Of a stretch of DNA of 64,000 nucleotides, positions 1 to 7,391 are shown one piece after another. Source of the stretch: an uncultured Pelagibacteraceae bacterium (GTDB taxonomy: Bacteria; Pseudomonadota; Alphaproteobacteria; Pelagibacterales; AG-422-B15); contig CACCCN010000001.1 of assembly GCA_902544525.1 (NCBI GenBank), positions 167,289 through 231,288 of the forward strand. Direction: 5' to 3'. Each line of letters opens with the position of its first letter. Within the stretch, counting starts at the first letter, position 1. A program made the translations under genes and the position numbers. Below the pieces are notes generated by a model. It was not told the DNA's origin and made no database searches. It saw only the letters and a list, made by a program, of their open reading frames with translations.

Positions 1-288
1 TCCTTCAGGAATTCCATAGCCTAAGTTGTATCCAATTAAATAAAAAACAATACAAACAATTGCAAATTTACCAATATTCTTTGCGGCAATAGTAGAAACA
101 CTTCTAGTTGTAACTAAACCAGATTCAAGCATACAGAATCCTGCAGCCATCCACATCACTAAAAATCCACAGACTAAAAATGAAAATGTATTAAAAATAT
201 ATGCTATCTCTGCATCTACTTCAGCAAAAGCAACTGGAACAAATAGCGATGAAAATAAAATTGTTAAAAAAATAATACGATTAAACAT
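1..288 (-). CDS. amt: ammonium transporter (Amt family), N-terminal part, cut by window edge
   Basis: The reading frame is open from an ATG at 288 down to the window edge and gives 96 residues. They begin with a hydrophobic signal-like segment ending VAFAEVDAEIAY. The following segments (GFLVMWMAAGFCMLESG, SVSTIAAKNIG, IGYNLGYGIPEG) match the start of the next gene at 461-1729 almost position by position, so this is a second Amt paralogue in tandem. A good Shine-Dalgarno (GGGGAG, 294-299) lies 5 nt before the ATG and fixes the start. The family moves ammonium across the inner membrane. The twin-histidine pore residues lie outside the window, so function cannot be confirmed here. Confidence 0.93.
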   Translation of the reverse strand, partial: MFNRIIFLTILFSSLFVPVAFAEVDAEIAYIFNTFSFLVCGFLVMWMAAGFCMLESGLVTTRSVSTIAAKNIGKFAIVCIVFYLIGYNLGYGIPEG

Positions 289-293
289 AAGAT

Positions 294-429
294 CTCCCCT
301 TAAGTAATTTTAAGAACTAAAATATAGATATAATTTGTAGTAAGATATAATTATCTATGACAAATTAAATTGTGTAACAAAAGTTGGGGATATCTTTTAC
401 TTAGCAGGCCCCAAATAAATTAAGGGGAG
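294..429 (-). promoter_or_regulatory. long-range complement to the amt Shine-Dalgarno (possible RNA switch)
   Basis: CTCCCCTTAA at 294-303 and TTAAGGGGAG at 420-429 form a perfect 10-bp inverted repeat about 116 nt apart. In RNA read leftward from the upstream amt gene, the 420-429 arm reads CUCCCCUUAA. It is complementary to the segment carrying the Shine-Dalgarno of the downstream amt gene. The same CUCCCC can instead pair with GGGG (409-412) inside the 403-443 hairpin, so the two pairings would exclude each other. This is inference from base pairing only, and chance is not excluded in AT-rich DNA. Confidence 0.3.
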
Positions 430-443
430 TATTGAGGCCTGCT
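403..443 (-). terminator. hairpin after the second amt gene (terminator-like, no U-tract)
   Basis: AGCAGGCC (403-410) and GGCCTGCT (436-443) are perfect complements placed 17 bp past the stop codon of the amt gene at 461. An inner CCCC/GGGG pairing (409-412 with 424-427) is also possible. No run of T follows on the minus strand, so this is not a canonical intrinsic terminator. It may be an mRNA 3' hairpin or part of a switch controlling read-through into the next amt gene. Confidence 0.4.
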
Positions 444-460
444 GTTTATTAACGGAAGGG

Positions 461-1729
461 TTAGTCTCTTATTGAGTAGGCAGTTACTCCTGTTTCAACA
501 ATATCTGTACCTTCTTTTTGAGCTTCATCACTTAGTCTTATACCTATAGTCATATTCATAATCGTCCATACGATATAAGATACTACAAAGACAAAGACAC
601 AAACTGATGCTGTACCCAAAAACTGTGCTCCAAAATTGGTATCACCATTGGATAGAGGCACAACTAATGTACCAAGTATGCCAGCAAACAAGTGAACTGG
701 CACTGCACCAACGACATCATCAATTTTTAAGTTATTTAACAACTCAGTTCCGAACACAACTACTACACCACCAGCTGCACCAATCATGATTGCAAGCCCT
801 GGTGTAGGTGCTAGTGGTTCAGCGGTAATGGCAACTAGACCTCCTAGTGCACCATTTAACATCATTACAACGTCTGTTTTACCTTTCCACAATCTTGTGA
901 TTACAGCAGCAGTAATAACACCACCTGCGGCAGCTAAGTTAGTATTGATATAGATAGTTCCAACGGCATTAACATCATCAAATGTTCCCATTGCAAGTTG
1001 TGATCCACCATTAAATCCAAACCATCCAAACCACAGTATAAATGTGCCGGCGGTTGCTAATGGAATTGAAGAACTTGCAAATGGTACTAATTTACCATTG
1101 TCATATCTACCAAGTCGTGGACCAAGAACAATAGCTCCAGCAAGAGCAGCAGCTCCGCCAGCGCCATGAACAAGAGTAGATCCAGCAAAGTCAGAAAAAC
1201 CGGCAGCAGATAACCATCCACCACCCCATTGCCAACCCATTTCGATTGGATAGATAATTCCAGTTAATATTGCTGCAAATAAAAAGAATGGCCAAATTTT
1301 GATTCTTTCAGCTAAGGTTCCAGAAACAATAGATGCAGTAGCGGCACAGAATACCATTTGGAAGAACCAGTCAGAGCTCGCAGAATATCCATCCGATAAT
1401 GCGGAACCATCAGACCACATTGTAAAGCTTCCTATATAGCCTCCTTCAGGAATACCATAAGCTAGGTTATAGCCAACCAGCATAAACATTATTCCTGATA
1501 TTGAGTACAAGCCAATATTTTTTGCTGCAATAGCAGAAACACTTTTTGAAGTAACCATCCCAGACTCAAGTAAACAAAAGCCAAGAGCCATTAACATCAC
1601 TAGGAAACCAGATACTAAGAATAGAAAACTATTTAAAATATAAGCAGTTTCTTCCTCAACTCCTGCAAAAGCAGATGAGAACGCTAGAGATGAAAAAAGA
1701 ATAGTTAAAGGTAAGATTTTTTTTAACAT
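461..1729 (-). CDS. amtB: ammonium transporter AmtB
   Basis: The 422-residue inner-membrane ammonium channel has a cleavable signal peptide (about residues 1-22, ending SSAFA) and the expected 11 membrane segments. The twin pore histidines are present at H188 (STLVHGAGG) and H346 (AVPVHLFAG), as are the conserved GFCLLESG and GWFGFNGGS stretches. The start was taken at 1729, where GGAG lies a few bases upstream and the signal peptide begins. An upstream in-frame ATG at 1816 would add 29 unrelated residues. It lies in tandem with a second, truncated amt gene and is divergent from a PII gene. PII (GlnK) normally plugs this channel when nitrogen is sufficient. No sigma-54 -24/-12 promoter was recognised upstream. 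Confidence 0.96.
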   Translation of the reverse strand: MLKKILPLTILFSSLAFSSAFAGVEEETAYILNSFLFLVSGFLVMLMALGFCLLESGMVTSKSVSAIAAKNIGLYSISGIMFMLVGYNLAYGIPEGGYIGSFTMWSDGSALSDGYSASSDWFFQMVFCAATASIVSGTLAERIKIWPFFLFAAILTGIIYPIEMGWQWGGGWLSAAGFSDFAGSTLVHGAGGAAALAGAIVLGPRLGRYDNGKLVPFASSSIPLATAGTFILWFGWFGFNGGSQLAMGTFDDVNAVGTIYINTNLAAAGGVITAAVITRLWKGKTDVVMMLNGALGGLVAITAEPLAPTPGLAIMIGAAGGVVVVFGTELLNNLKIDDVVGAVPVHLFAGILGTLVVPLSNGDTNFGAQFLGTASVCVFVFVVSYIVWTIMNMTIGIRLSDEAQKEGTDIVETGVTAYSIRD

Positions 1730-2058
1730 TATTTTCTCCGTTAAGTTAATTTTTGAAGTCTGATCATTTCTGTTTAAATGTATGTTCTCAATTGAGATTG
1801 CCTGCCAGCTTGTCATCTAAATTTCAATTTTTAGAACTAAACTTCCTCAGACTCATTAAAAAATCCATATTTTTCAATACTTGTTAGCGATTTGATAATT
1901 TACACAATTTGTCAATTTAGCTTTATTTACCCACAGGTTTATAAAATACTTTAACGAATTATTCGAAGCTATTTTTGCCAAGTTGTCATATGTATTTAAA
2001 ACAATTTATGATTTTTATTTGATAAACCATCATTAAATTACAAACTTTTGAGGTGCAA
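1730..2058. other. amtB-glnK divergent intergenic region
   Basis: This 329-bp AT-rich region between divergent amtB and glnK should hold the promoters of both. I see no canonical NtrC site (TGCACC-N5-GGTGCA) and no sigma-54 promoter. A sigma-70-like element for glnK is listed separately. TTGACA (minus strand, near 1914) is a perfect -35 hexamer facing amtB but has no clear -10 at the right distance. No ORF with coding character was found. Confidence 0.5.
1983..2012 (+). promoter_or_regulatory. candidate sigma-70 promoter of glnK
   Basis: TTGTCA (1983-1988) and TATGAT (2007-2012) are separated by 18 bp, and each matches five of six consensus bases. The predicted transcript would start near 2019, giving a 40-nt leader before the glnK ATG at 2059. 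Such matches are frequent in AT-rich DNA, so confidence is modest. Confidence 0.35.
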
Positions 2059-2409
2059 ATGAAAAAAATTACAGCATTTATTAAACCATTTAAATTATAT
2101 GACGTTAGGAAGGCATTGGAGTCAATTAATGTACAAGGTATGTCAGTTACTGAGTCTAGAGGATATGGAAGACAAAAAGGACAATCTGAAACTTATCGTG
2201 GAGAGGAATATGACATTGCATTTTTGACAAAACTTAAAATTGAAATTGCTACCACAAATGAGTTGTGTGATAAAATTGTAGAAACCATTATGAAAGCCGC
2301 AAGAACTGGGCAAATTGGCGACGGAAAAATATTAGTTTCTGATTTAGATAACGTTTATCGAATTAGAACTGGTGAAAATGGTATTGATGCAGTTGCAGAG
2401 TTTTTATAA
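2059..2409 (+). CDS. glnK: nitrogen regulatory protein PII (GlnK/GlnB)
   Basis: This 116-residue PII signalling protein keeps the T-loop GRQKGQSETYRGEEYD with the uridylylation tyrosine at position 51. It also has the C-terminal ATP-binding region (ARTGQIGDGKILV, VYRIRTGE). PII trimers sense 2-oxoglutarate, ATP/ADP and, through uridylylation, glutamine. The ATG at 2059 is preferred because GAGG lies 5 nt before it; a GTG at 2053 overlaps that Shine-Dalgarno. The two amt genes next door favour a GlnK role (blocking AmtB), but sequence alone does not separate GlnK from GlnB. It is divergent from amtB rather than in the usual glnK-amtB operon, and its stop is 8 bp from the convergent stop of the next gene. 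Confidence 0.95.
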   Translation: MKKITAFIKPFKLYDVRKALESINVQGMSVTESRGYGRQKGQSETYRGEEYDIAFLTKLKIEIATTNELCDKIVETIMKAARTGQIGDGKILVSDLDNVYRIRTGENGIDAVAEFL

Positions 2410-2417
2410 GTAATAGT

Positions 2418-4799
2418 TTATTTATACTCAATATATATTGGTGATGACCATGCCCTTGGTTCGTCAAGTGCGGAGCAAGCCTCAATATTCCTTGGTTTTC
2501 TCCAATCTTGTGTACATATATCAACACTAATACAATTTCCTTCAGAGTCATATTCGCATCGAACACCTTGCGTATTAATTTGCATAGATGGCTCTTCGAT
2601 TGCTCTTACGTAATAACTCATATCTATTTGAGATGAAGAGAATTCTTTATCTGTAAATGTAAGTTGGCATCCAATTTCATTATCTAGACAATTGTGCACT
2701 AACCAAGGATCTTGAATACGATCTTCGACAGGTTGATTCTCGTACTCTTGTGGCATTACTCTAATTACTTCTATTCTAGTTATAGATTTTCTTGTATCAC
2801 TTGGATTATAGCATTCATCATAACAAAGCTGCTCGACACGTTCTGCACCAAGAGCAGAATAAGCATCTTCTGGACAACCTTCTTTTTGTTCAAAAGAGCC
2901 CATAGCTTTTACTTCAAAAGTTGGATTATTATTTTGTTGAATTAACGAACCCATTGGAACTTTATTGGCTCCATTTAACATATTAAACCAAAGTAAAATT
3001 CTTGGACCACTTGTTGCATAAGTCTCTCGTCTTTTGAAGGCGTCCCAAATTTCGTCTCGTGATCTGCCCTCAGTATGTACTGCTGCCAGTCCTCCAGTTT
3101 GTAAAAATCCTCTTTGTCTCTCAAATTCTATAGTGTTAAATCCAAGTTTTATGTCTGAAGTTTCGTATGCTATTGGCACATCATCTGAAACATAGTTTTG
3201 TCTCACTGGGTCTCTATAGGTTGGATCATCAGTATCAAACGTAGGTCCATGAAGAAGCTTATCGACAAATTTTGAAGAGGGTCCTGAAAAATCTATATTG
3301 TTACCAAACAATTCCTTATATCCTGACCCGGGCGCAGCTTGATGATTGTCGCTTGATGAAATAAATCCATAGTTGAATCGATGTTTTGTTCCATCATCAT
3401 TAAACTTTGTTAGTGCCATACCATATTGAGCGCTACCACCAGGAACATAATTAAAAGCTGGGCTAAAACAATCTCTGCATTGACCAGCGTCTAATCGATC
3501 TAACAAACTAAAATGTGGTACAACCTTCCAACCATCTCGACCTCTGTCTACTACAGCTTGTTCAGTGAATTTTTTTCTTGTCTCGCATTCACTGGTTTCA
3601 ATGCCTTGCGCAATGCATCTCTCATAAATTACTTCTCCTGCTCGATAACATAAAGGGGTAAACTCTTTAGTGCCCTCTGGGCAAGTTTGTGTTCCGATAT
3701 CATAAACTCTACCGTCTTTAGCTGTAAATGTTCCGTTCTCCACATCAGCATAACCATCTTGTAAACCGAAAAATATATCTGTTATAAGCTCGCCCTCTCT
3801 AACAGGAGTAGAGGCTCTCCACGACCGGTACTCTTCAGAATTTCCATGACCAGAATGCATCTCTAGTAGATCAAATTGTTGTGGGTATTGTTTGGATAAC
3901 TCCAAACCTCTATCAAGCGTGTATGCTTTTGGGGTGTAGAATCCCCAAGTTTGACCATGAGGTATTATTAAATAATCTTTAGTATACTCCTCTACTTTAT
4001 TTGCAAGCGATAAAGGAGTAATGGCCTCCTCATGACAATCTAACGGCAAATCTTTTGATAAAACATCCTCTGGACATAACGGTACTTTTTTTGTCTCAGC
4101 AATGTATCTTCTAAAGTCATTATAATTTTTAAAGTTTTTTACATCTATTATTGGGAATAAAGAATTTGGATATTCTGGAGCATTATTTAATAATGCATCT
4201 CTTGCAACACTTTTAGATGCAATTGCCCTTGGTGGTAATTTATCGTCTTCTTCATCTTTTAGAACTACATTGTGGTGCCCCCAATGAGTATTTCTAGTTG
4301 CACCAACTTGAGTCCACTCCCAACCAAGAAAAGCGACACAGTCTGGATTATTTCTATCCTTAGATAGAGCATTACATTTTCTAATGGTCTCTTTAGTTTC
4401 TTGCCATCGTTTAGGAGTAGTGGCTTCCGCATGATCAGTAATTGCCCAGAAGTCAACAGCTGCGCAATGACGGGCAAAATCACAAGCATCGGCTACGGGG
4501 TGTATTCCTGTTCCACCAACTATTGGTAAATTCCCCTGATGTGCATCTGCAGAAAATGTTGAATGTACGTGCAAATCGCCAAATAAAATATGTTTTGTTG
4601 GCTCTACAGCCAAGATCTCAGCAGCATTATTTTGCCGGTCAATTCTATCTTGAATAAATTGTTCTGTATTAGATGTTCCTGTGATTTCTCCTGGCCCTAA
4701 GTCTTCACTAAAGATTGTATAATTAATAATTATTAAGGACGTTACACAAAATAAAATTAGTATTAATATAAAATAGAAAAAAATGCGTAATATTTTCAT
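2418..4799 (-). CDS. DUF3604 family membrane-anchored PHP-like protein
   Basis: A protein of about 793 residues with one N-terminal membrane anchor (residues 3-27) and a large domain that would face the periplasm. It matches the DUF3604 family. Metal-ligand-like PHP motifs are visible: GDLHVHSTFSADA (H77, H79), WAITDHAEA (D122, H123), EMHSGHGN, and FISSSDNHQAAPGSG further on. These suggest a metal-dependent phosphoesterase-like hydrolase, but the substrate is unknown. Many cysteines sit in the second half, consistent with disulfides outside the cytoplasm. The start at 4799 begins the membrane anchor; an ATG at 4838 would run across the divergent neighbour's start. Neither start shows a Shine-Dalgarno. 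Its neighbours on the other strand are an isomerase and a HupE-like protein. Confidence 0.85.
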   Translation of the reverse strand: MKILRIFFYFILILILFCVTSLIIINYTIFSEDLGPGEITGTSNTEQFIQDRIDRQNNAAEILAVEPTKHILFGDLHVHSTFSADAHQGNLPIVGGTGIHPVADACDFARHCAAVDFWAITDHAEATTPKRWQETKETIRKCNALSKDRNNPDCVAFLGWEWTQVGATRNTHWGHHNVVLKDEEDDKLPPRAIASKSVARDALLNNAPEYPNSLFPIIDVKNFKNYNDFRRYIAETKKVPLCPEDVLSKDLPLDCHEEAITPLSLANKVEEYTKDYLIIPHGQTWGFYTPKAYTLDRGLELSKQYPQQFDLLEMHSGHGNSEEYRSWRASTPVREGELITDIFFGLQDGYADVENGTFTAKDGRVYDIGTQTCPEGTKEFTPLCYRAGEVIYERCIAQGIETSECETRKKFTEQAVVDRGRDGWKVVPHFSLLDRLDAGQCRDCFSPAFNYVPGGSAQYGMALTKFNDDGTKHRFNYGFISSSDNHQAAPGSGYKELFGNNIDFSGPSSKFVDKLLHGPTFDTDDPTYRDPVRQNYVSDDVPIAYETSDIKLGFNTIEFERQRGFLQTGGLAAVHTEGRSRDEIWDAFKRRETYATSGPRILLWFNMLNGANKVPMGSLIQQNNNPTFEVKAMGSFEQKEGCPEDAYSALGAERVEQLCYDECYNPSDTRKSITRIEVIRVMPQEYENQPVEDRIQDPWLVHNCLDNEIGCQLTFTDKEFSSSQIDMSYYVRAIEEPSMQINTQGVRCEYDSEGNCISVDICTQDWRKPRNIEACSALDEPRAWSSPIYIEYK

Positions 4800-4811
4800 A
4801 ACTAATAAGTA

Positions 4812-4819
4812 ATTATAAA
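4812..4819. promoter_or_regulatory. possible shared bidirectional -10 element
   Basis: Only 25 bp separate the divergent start codons at 4799 and 4825. The minus strand has a perfect TATAAT at 4812-4817 and the plus strand a TATAAA at 4814-4819, overlapping each other. Transcripts would begin at or within a few bases of both ATGs, and neither gene has a Shine-Dalgarno, so both could be leaderless. The -35 regions are weak. This is inferred from sequence only. Confidence 0.35.
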
Positions 4820-4824
4820 TTAAA

Positions 4825-5721
4825 ATGCCAAAAAACAAAAACTTTTATCTATTTCTGCTCTCCTTGATATTGGGTTTAATTATCTTATTTTTTGAGATTT
4901 TCTATAACCAAAATTCAGCAAATTTTATCAATAATCGTGCGATTGCTAAGGTAAATGATCAATACATTAATGAAGACCAATTTCTTAAATATGCGATAAC
5001 TCTTGGTGCTGATTTTAAAGCAGAGGAAGATGAAGAGTTAATAGATCTCGTGCTTGAGAGAATGATTGAAGAAGAGCTCCTTGTACAAAGAGCAATTGAA
5101 TTAAAATTACACCAACAAGATATTCAAGTTCGAAAAGTTTTAATAGAGCAAATTATAGAGTTTATTTTGCAATTGGAGAATTTAAACCCATCTGACGAAC
5201 AATTAAAACAATATTTTATAAATAATATTGGAAAATACAGTTCTGACGTTGAATTAAAAATTGATAGTATTTTTTTAAAATCAAAAAGTGAGGGCTCCGC
5301 AATGTTAGGTAGTGAGTATGATTTTGAACTTCACCAGAATAAACTTGATAACGTAACAAGTTTTATTGAAACTTATGATTTTTCAGCAGCGAAACAAAAA
5401 TTTAATGAGCCTGGGTTTTTTATAATTCCTAATGGATTAATTAAATATAAAGATTGTATTCAATACTTAGGACCAACGATTTGTAATAACCTCAGGTCTC
5501 TTAATCCTGGAACTGTCACTGAACCTATTTTTTATAATAATGGTTTCTATTTTTTAAAATTAGTTGAAATCAAAAAATCGCTTGCCGAAGCTAAAGATTT
5601 TTCAAAGTTTAGAGAGCAGATAATTTTTGATTATCAAAATTATGAAGATGATCAGGCTTTCATAAAATATATAGAATTTTTGAAATCTAGGGCGTCAATA
5701 ACAAAATATGATTTAAAATGA
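4825..5721 (+). CDS. SurA/PpiC-like peptidyl-prolyl isomerase, membrane anchored
   Basis: The 298-residue protein has an N-terminal membrane anchor (about residues 7-26). A helical SurA-N-like segment follows (VNDQYINEDQF, LVLERMIEEELLVQRAIEL), then a C-terminal region resembling a PpiC/parvulin domain (EPGFFIIPNG to LNPGTVTEPIFYNNGFYFLKLVE). The parvulin core is poorly conserved, so it may act as a chaperone rather than an active isomerase. It overlaps the next gene by 4 bp (ATGA), so the two are likely co-translated. A role in folding or inserting the neighbouring secreted proteins is inference. There is no Shine-Dalgarno before the ATG. Confidence 0.75.
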   Translation: MPKNKNFYLFLLSLILGLIILFFEIFYNQNSANFINNRAIAKVNDQYINEDQFLKYAITLGADFKAEEDEELIDLVLERMIEEELLVQRAIELKLHQQDIQVRKVLIEQIIEFILQLENLNPSDEQLKQYFINNIGKYSSDVELKIDSIFLKSKSEGSAMLGSEYDFELHQNKLDNVTSFIETYDFSAAKQKFNEPGFFIIPNGLIKYKDCIQYLGPTICNNLRSLNPGTVTEPIFYNNGFYFLKLVEIKKSLAEAKDFSKFREQIIFDYQNYEDDQAFIKYIEFLKSRASITKYDLK

Positions 5722-6941
5722 AAAAAATACTGCTTTTTTCGTTAATTCTTATAATTATATCTAAATTTAGCTATGCTCATTACTTTAGTGAATCATATTC
5801 AAACTGGATTATTTCAGACAATAAAGTTTCGGCGACATTTACAATATTAAAATTAGAAGCAACACGTGTTCTTCAAATTGATAAATTTCAAGAAATTGGA
5901 CAAGAAAAGCAACTATCAGAAGGTGAGGTTTTTTTAGAGTATTTTAAGCCGAGAATATCAGTTTTAGAGGCTTCAAAAGAATGCCTATTAGATAAAGTAC
6001 CATCATTAATAAATGGTAAAGATGAGTATCATACAATTGAACTTAGTTACTTATGCGACTCTACTAATTCAATAAAAATAATTAATAATATTCTTTTTGA
6101 TATTGCTCAAAGTCACGTTCACTTAAGCCGTATAAGTATAAATGACCAAATTTTAGAAAAAGCTTTATTTTATAATGATCAAACAATTTTCATCAACGAT
6201 CTAAAGACTAATAAAGAGAAAAGTTTTGTTGATAGTTTAACTAACTTTATCAGCACTGGTATAAATCATATTTTAACTGGATTTGATCATCTAATTTTTT
6301 TAATGGGCTTGATAATACTTGTGAATAATTTTAAACATTTGTTAATTGTCATTACAGGATTCACTCTTGGGCATAGTGTTACACTGGCATTAGTTGCTCT
6401 TAATATTGTGGTACCTAATACATTGATGATCGAGGCTTTAATAGGATTTACAATTTTATTTATTGCAGCTGAATATATGATGAAAGACGAAAAGAACTTC
6501 ATTCCTATTATTGCTATTCTTTTATCCATTTTAACTCTTGCTGCTATAAGTTCTTTGTTTTTACAAATCTCAATGACACTTATTTCCTTTATAGCTCTGA
6601 TACTTATAACGATAGGATATTTTGGAATTCTAAGAAATCTGAAGAATAAAGGCTCTTTTCGAATTATAATTACAAGTTTATTTGGAATAATTCATGGATT
6701 TGGCTTTGGTACATTTTTATTTAATTCTGAGTTTGATCAAACCAATATAATAAGTGCGTTATTTGGTTTTAATTTAGGCGTAGAAATAGGACAAATCATT
6801 TTTTTAATGATTTTCATTTTATTAAATCTATCTTTAATAAAGCTACTAAAATCAAAAAATCATCAATACTTAATGCAAACTTTAATGATTATAGTTTCTA
6901 GTTTAGGATTTTATTGGTTTATACAAAGACTTTATTTCTAA
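5718..6941 (+). CDS. HupE/UreJ-like integral membrane protein
   Basis: The 407-residue protein has a signal peptide (residues 1-19, ending SYA) and a periplasmic domain of about 150 residues. A C-terminal block of about seven membrane helices follows, matching the HupE/UreJ family. Family-like motifs include NHILTGFDHLIFLMG, FTLGHSVTLAL, FGIIHGFGFGTFLF and GFNLGVEIGQI, whose His, Asp and Glu residues could bind metal. HupE proteins are linked to nickel or other metal uptake, but no hydrogenase or urease genes are visible here, so the substrate is unknown. The start overlaps the end of the isomerase gene, and the stop overlaps the convergent DUF3429 gene by 4 bp. Confidence 0.82.
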   Translation: MKKILLFSLILIIISKFSYAHYFSESYSNWIISDNKVSATFTILKLEATRVLQIDKFQEIGQEKQLSEGEVFLEYFKPRISVLEASKECLLDKVPSLINGKDEYHTIELSYLCDSTNSIKIINNILFDIAQSHVHLSRISINDQILEKALFYNDQTIFINDLKTNKEKSFVDSLTNFISTGINHILTGFDHLIFLMGLIILVNNFKHLLIVITGFTLGHSVTLALVALNIVVPNTLMIEALIGFTILFIAAEYMMKDEKNFIPIIAILLSILTLAAISSLFLQISMTLISFIALILITIGYFGILRNLKNKGSFRIIITSLFGIIHGFGFGTFLFNSEFDQTNIISALFGFNLGVEIGQIIFLMIFILLNLSLIKLLKSKNHQYLMQTLMIIVSSLGFYWFIQRLYF

Positions 6942-7387
6942 TTAAATTGCTGAGTAATTAGAATAAAAGTTAAAATTATCACTAAAAACGATAGTGGCAC
7001 TCTCATATTTAAAAACCAATATGGAGTTGCTTTTTTATTATATAAATAAAAATCAGTTAGTGTGGCAAATATGTAAGATGCAATAATAAGGCATAATGAC
7101 AGAACCAATGAGTGCAGCACTAGCAGAGCACCCCAGGCAATTAAAGCTGGTACAACAGATAATGTTAATGGAAATCCTATATTAAATAGTTGATCAGCTT
7201 TCGAAATAATCATGCCCCATTGAATGCCACCCAAAAATGACGCAATAATCGCTGAATATGCAATGAATGTATAAAGAAGAAGTTCATAGACATTATTTTC
7301 TGGTGGCGAAATAAAATATGCTGCAAAGATTAAAATAAATGGTATTAATCCTAGTATTCCTAAAATTAAAAATGATCTTTGTCCCAT
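6938..7387 (-). CDS. DUF3429 family membrane protein
   Basis: A 149-residue protein with about five hydrophobic helices and the family-like segment ASFLGGIQWGM after the second helix. It resembles DUF3429 inner-membrane proteins, whose function is unknown. It starts 4 bp after the stop of the upstream alkylsulfatase-like gene, so the two may be co-transcribed, though no functional link is known. Its stop overlaps the convergent HupE-like gene. Confidence 0.7.
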   Translation of the reverse strand: MGQRSFLILGILGLIPFILIFAAYFISPPENNVYELLLYTFIAYSAIIASFLGGIQWGMIISKADQLFNIGFPLTLSVVPALIAWGALLVLHSLVLSLCLIIASYIFATLTDFYLYNKKATPYWFLNMRVPLSFLVIILTFILITQQFN

Positions 7388-7391
7388 TAAC

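Noticed and set aside
1730-1816. Upstream ATG at 1816 for amtB
   Set aside because: The ATG at 1729 has a Shine-Dalgarno and begins a good signal peptide; the 29 extra residues look unrelated to the family.
1926-1934. TTACCCACA, near-match to a DnaA box between amtB and glnK
   Set aside because: Single site with a mismatch and no cluster.
1730-2058. Sigma-54 promoter or NtrC sites for amtB/glnK
   Set aside because: No TGGC-N8-TGC type element or NtrC dyad was found on either strand.
4800-4838. Upstream ATG at 4838 for the DUF3604 gene
   Set aside because: It would overlap the start of the divergent isomerase gene and add residues before a natural membrane-anchor start at 4799.
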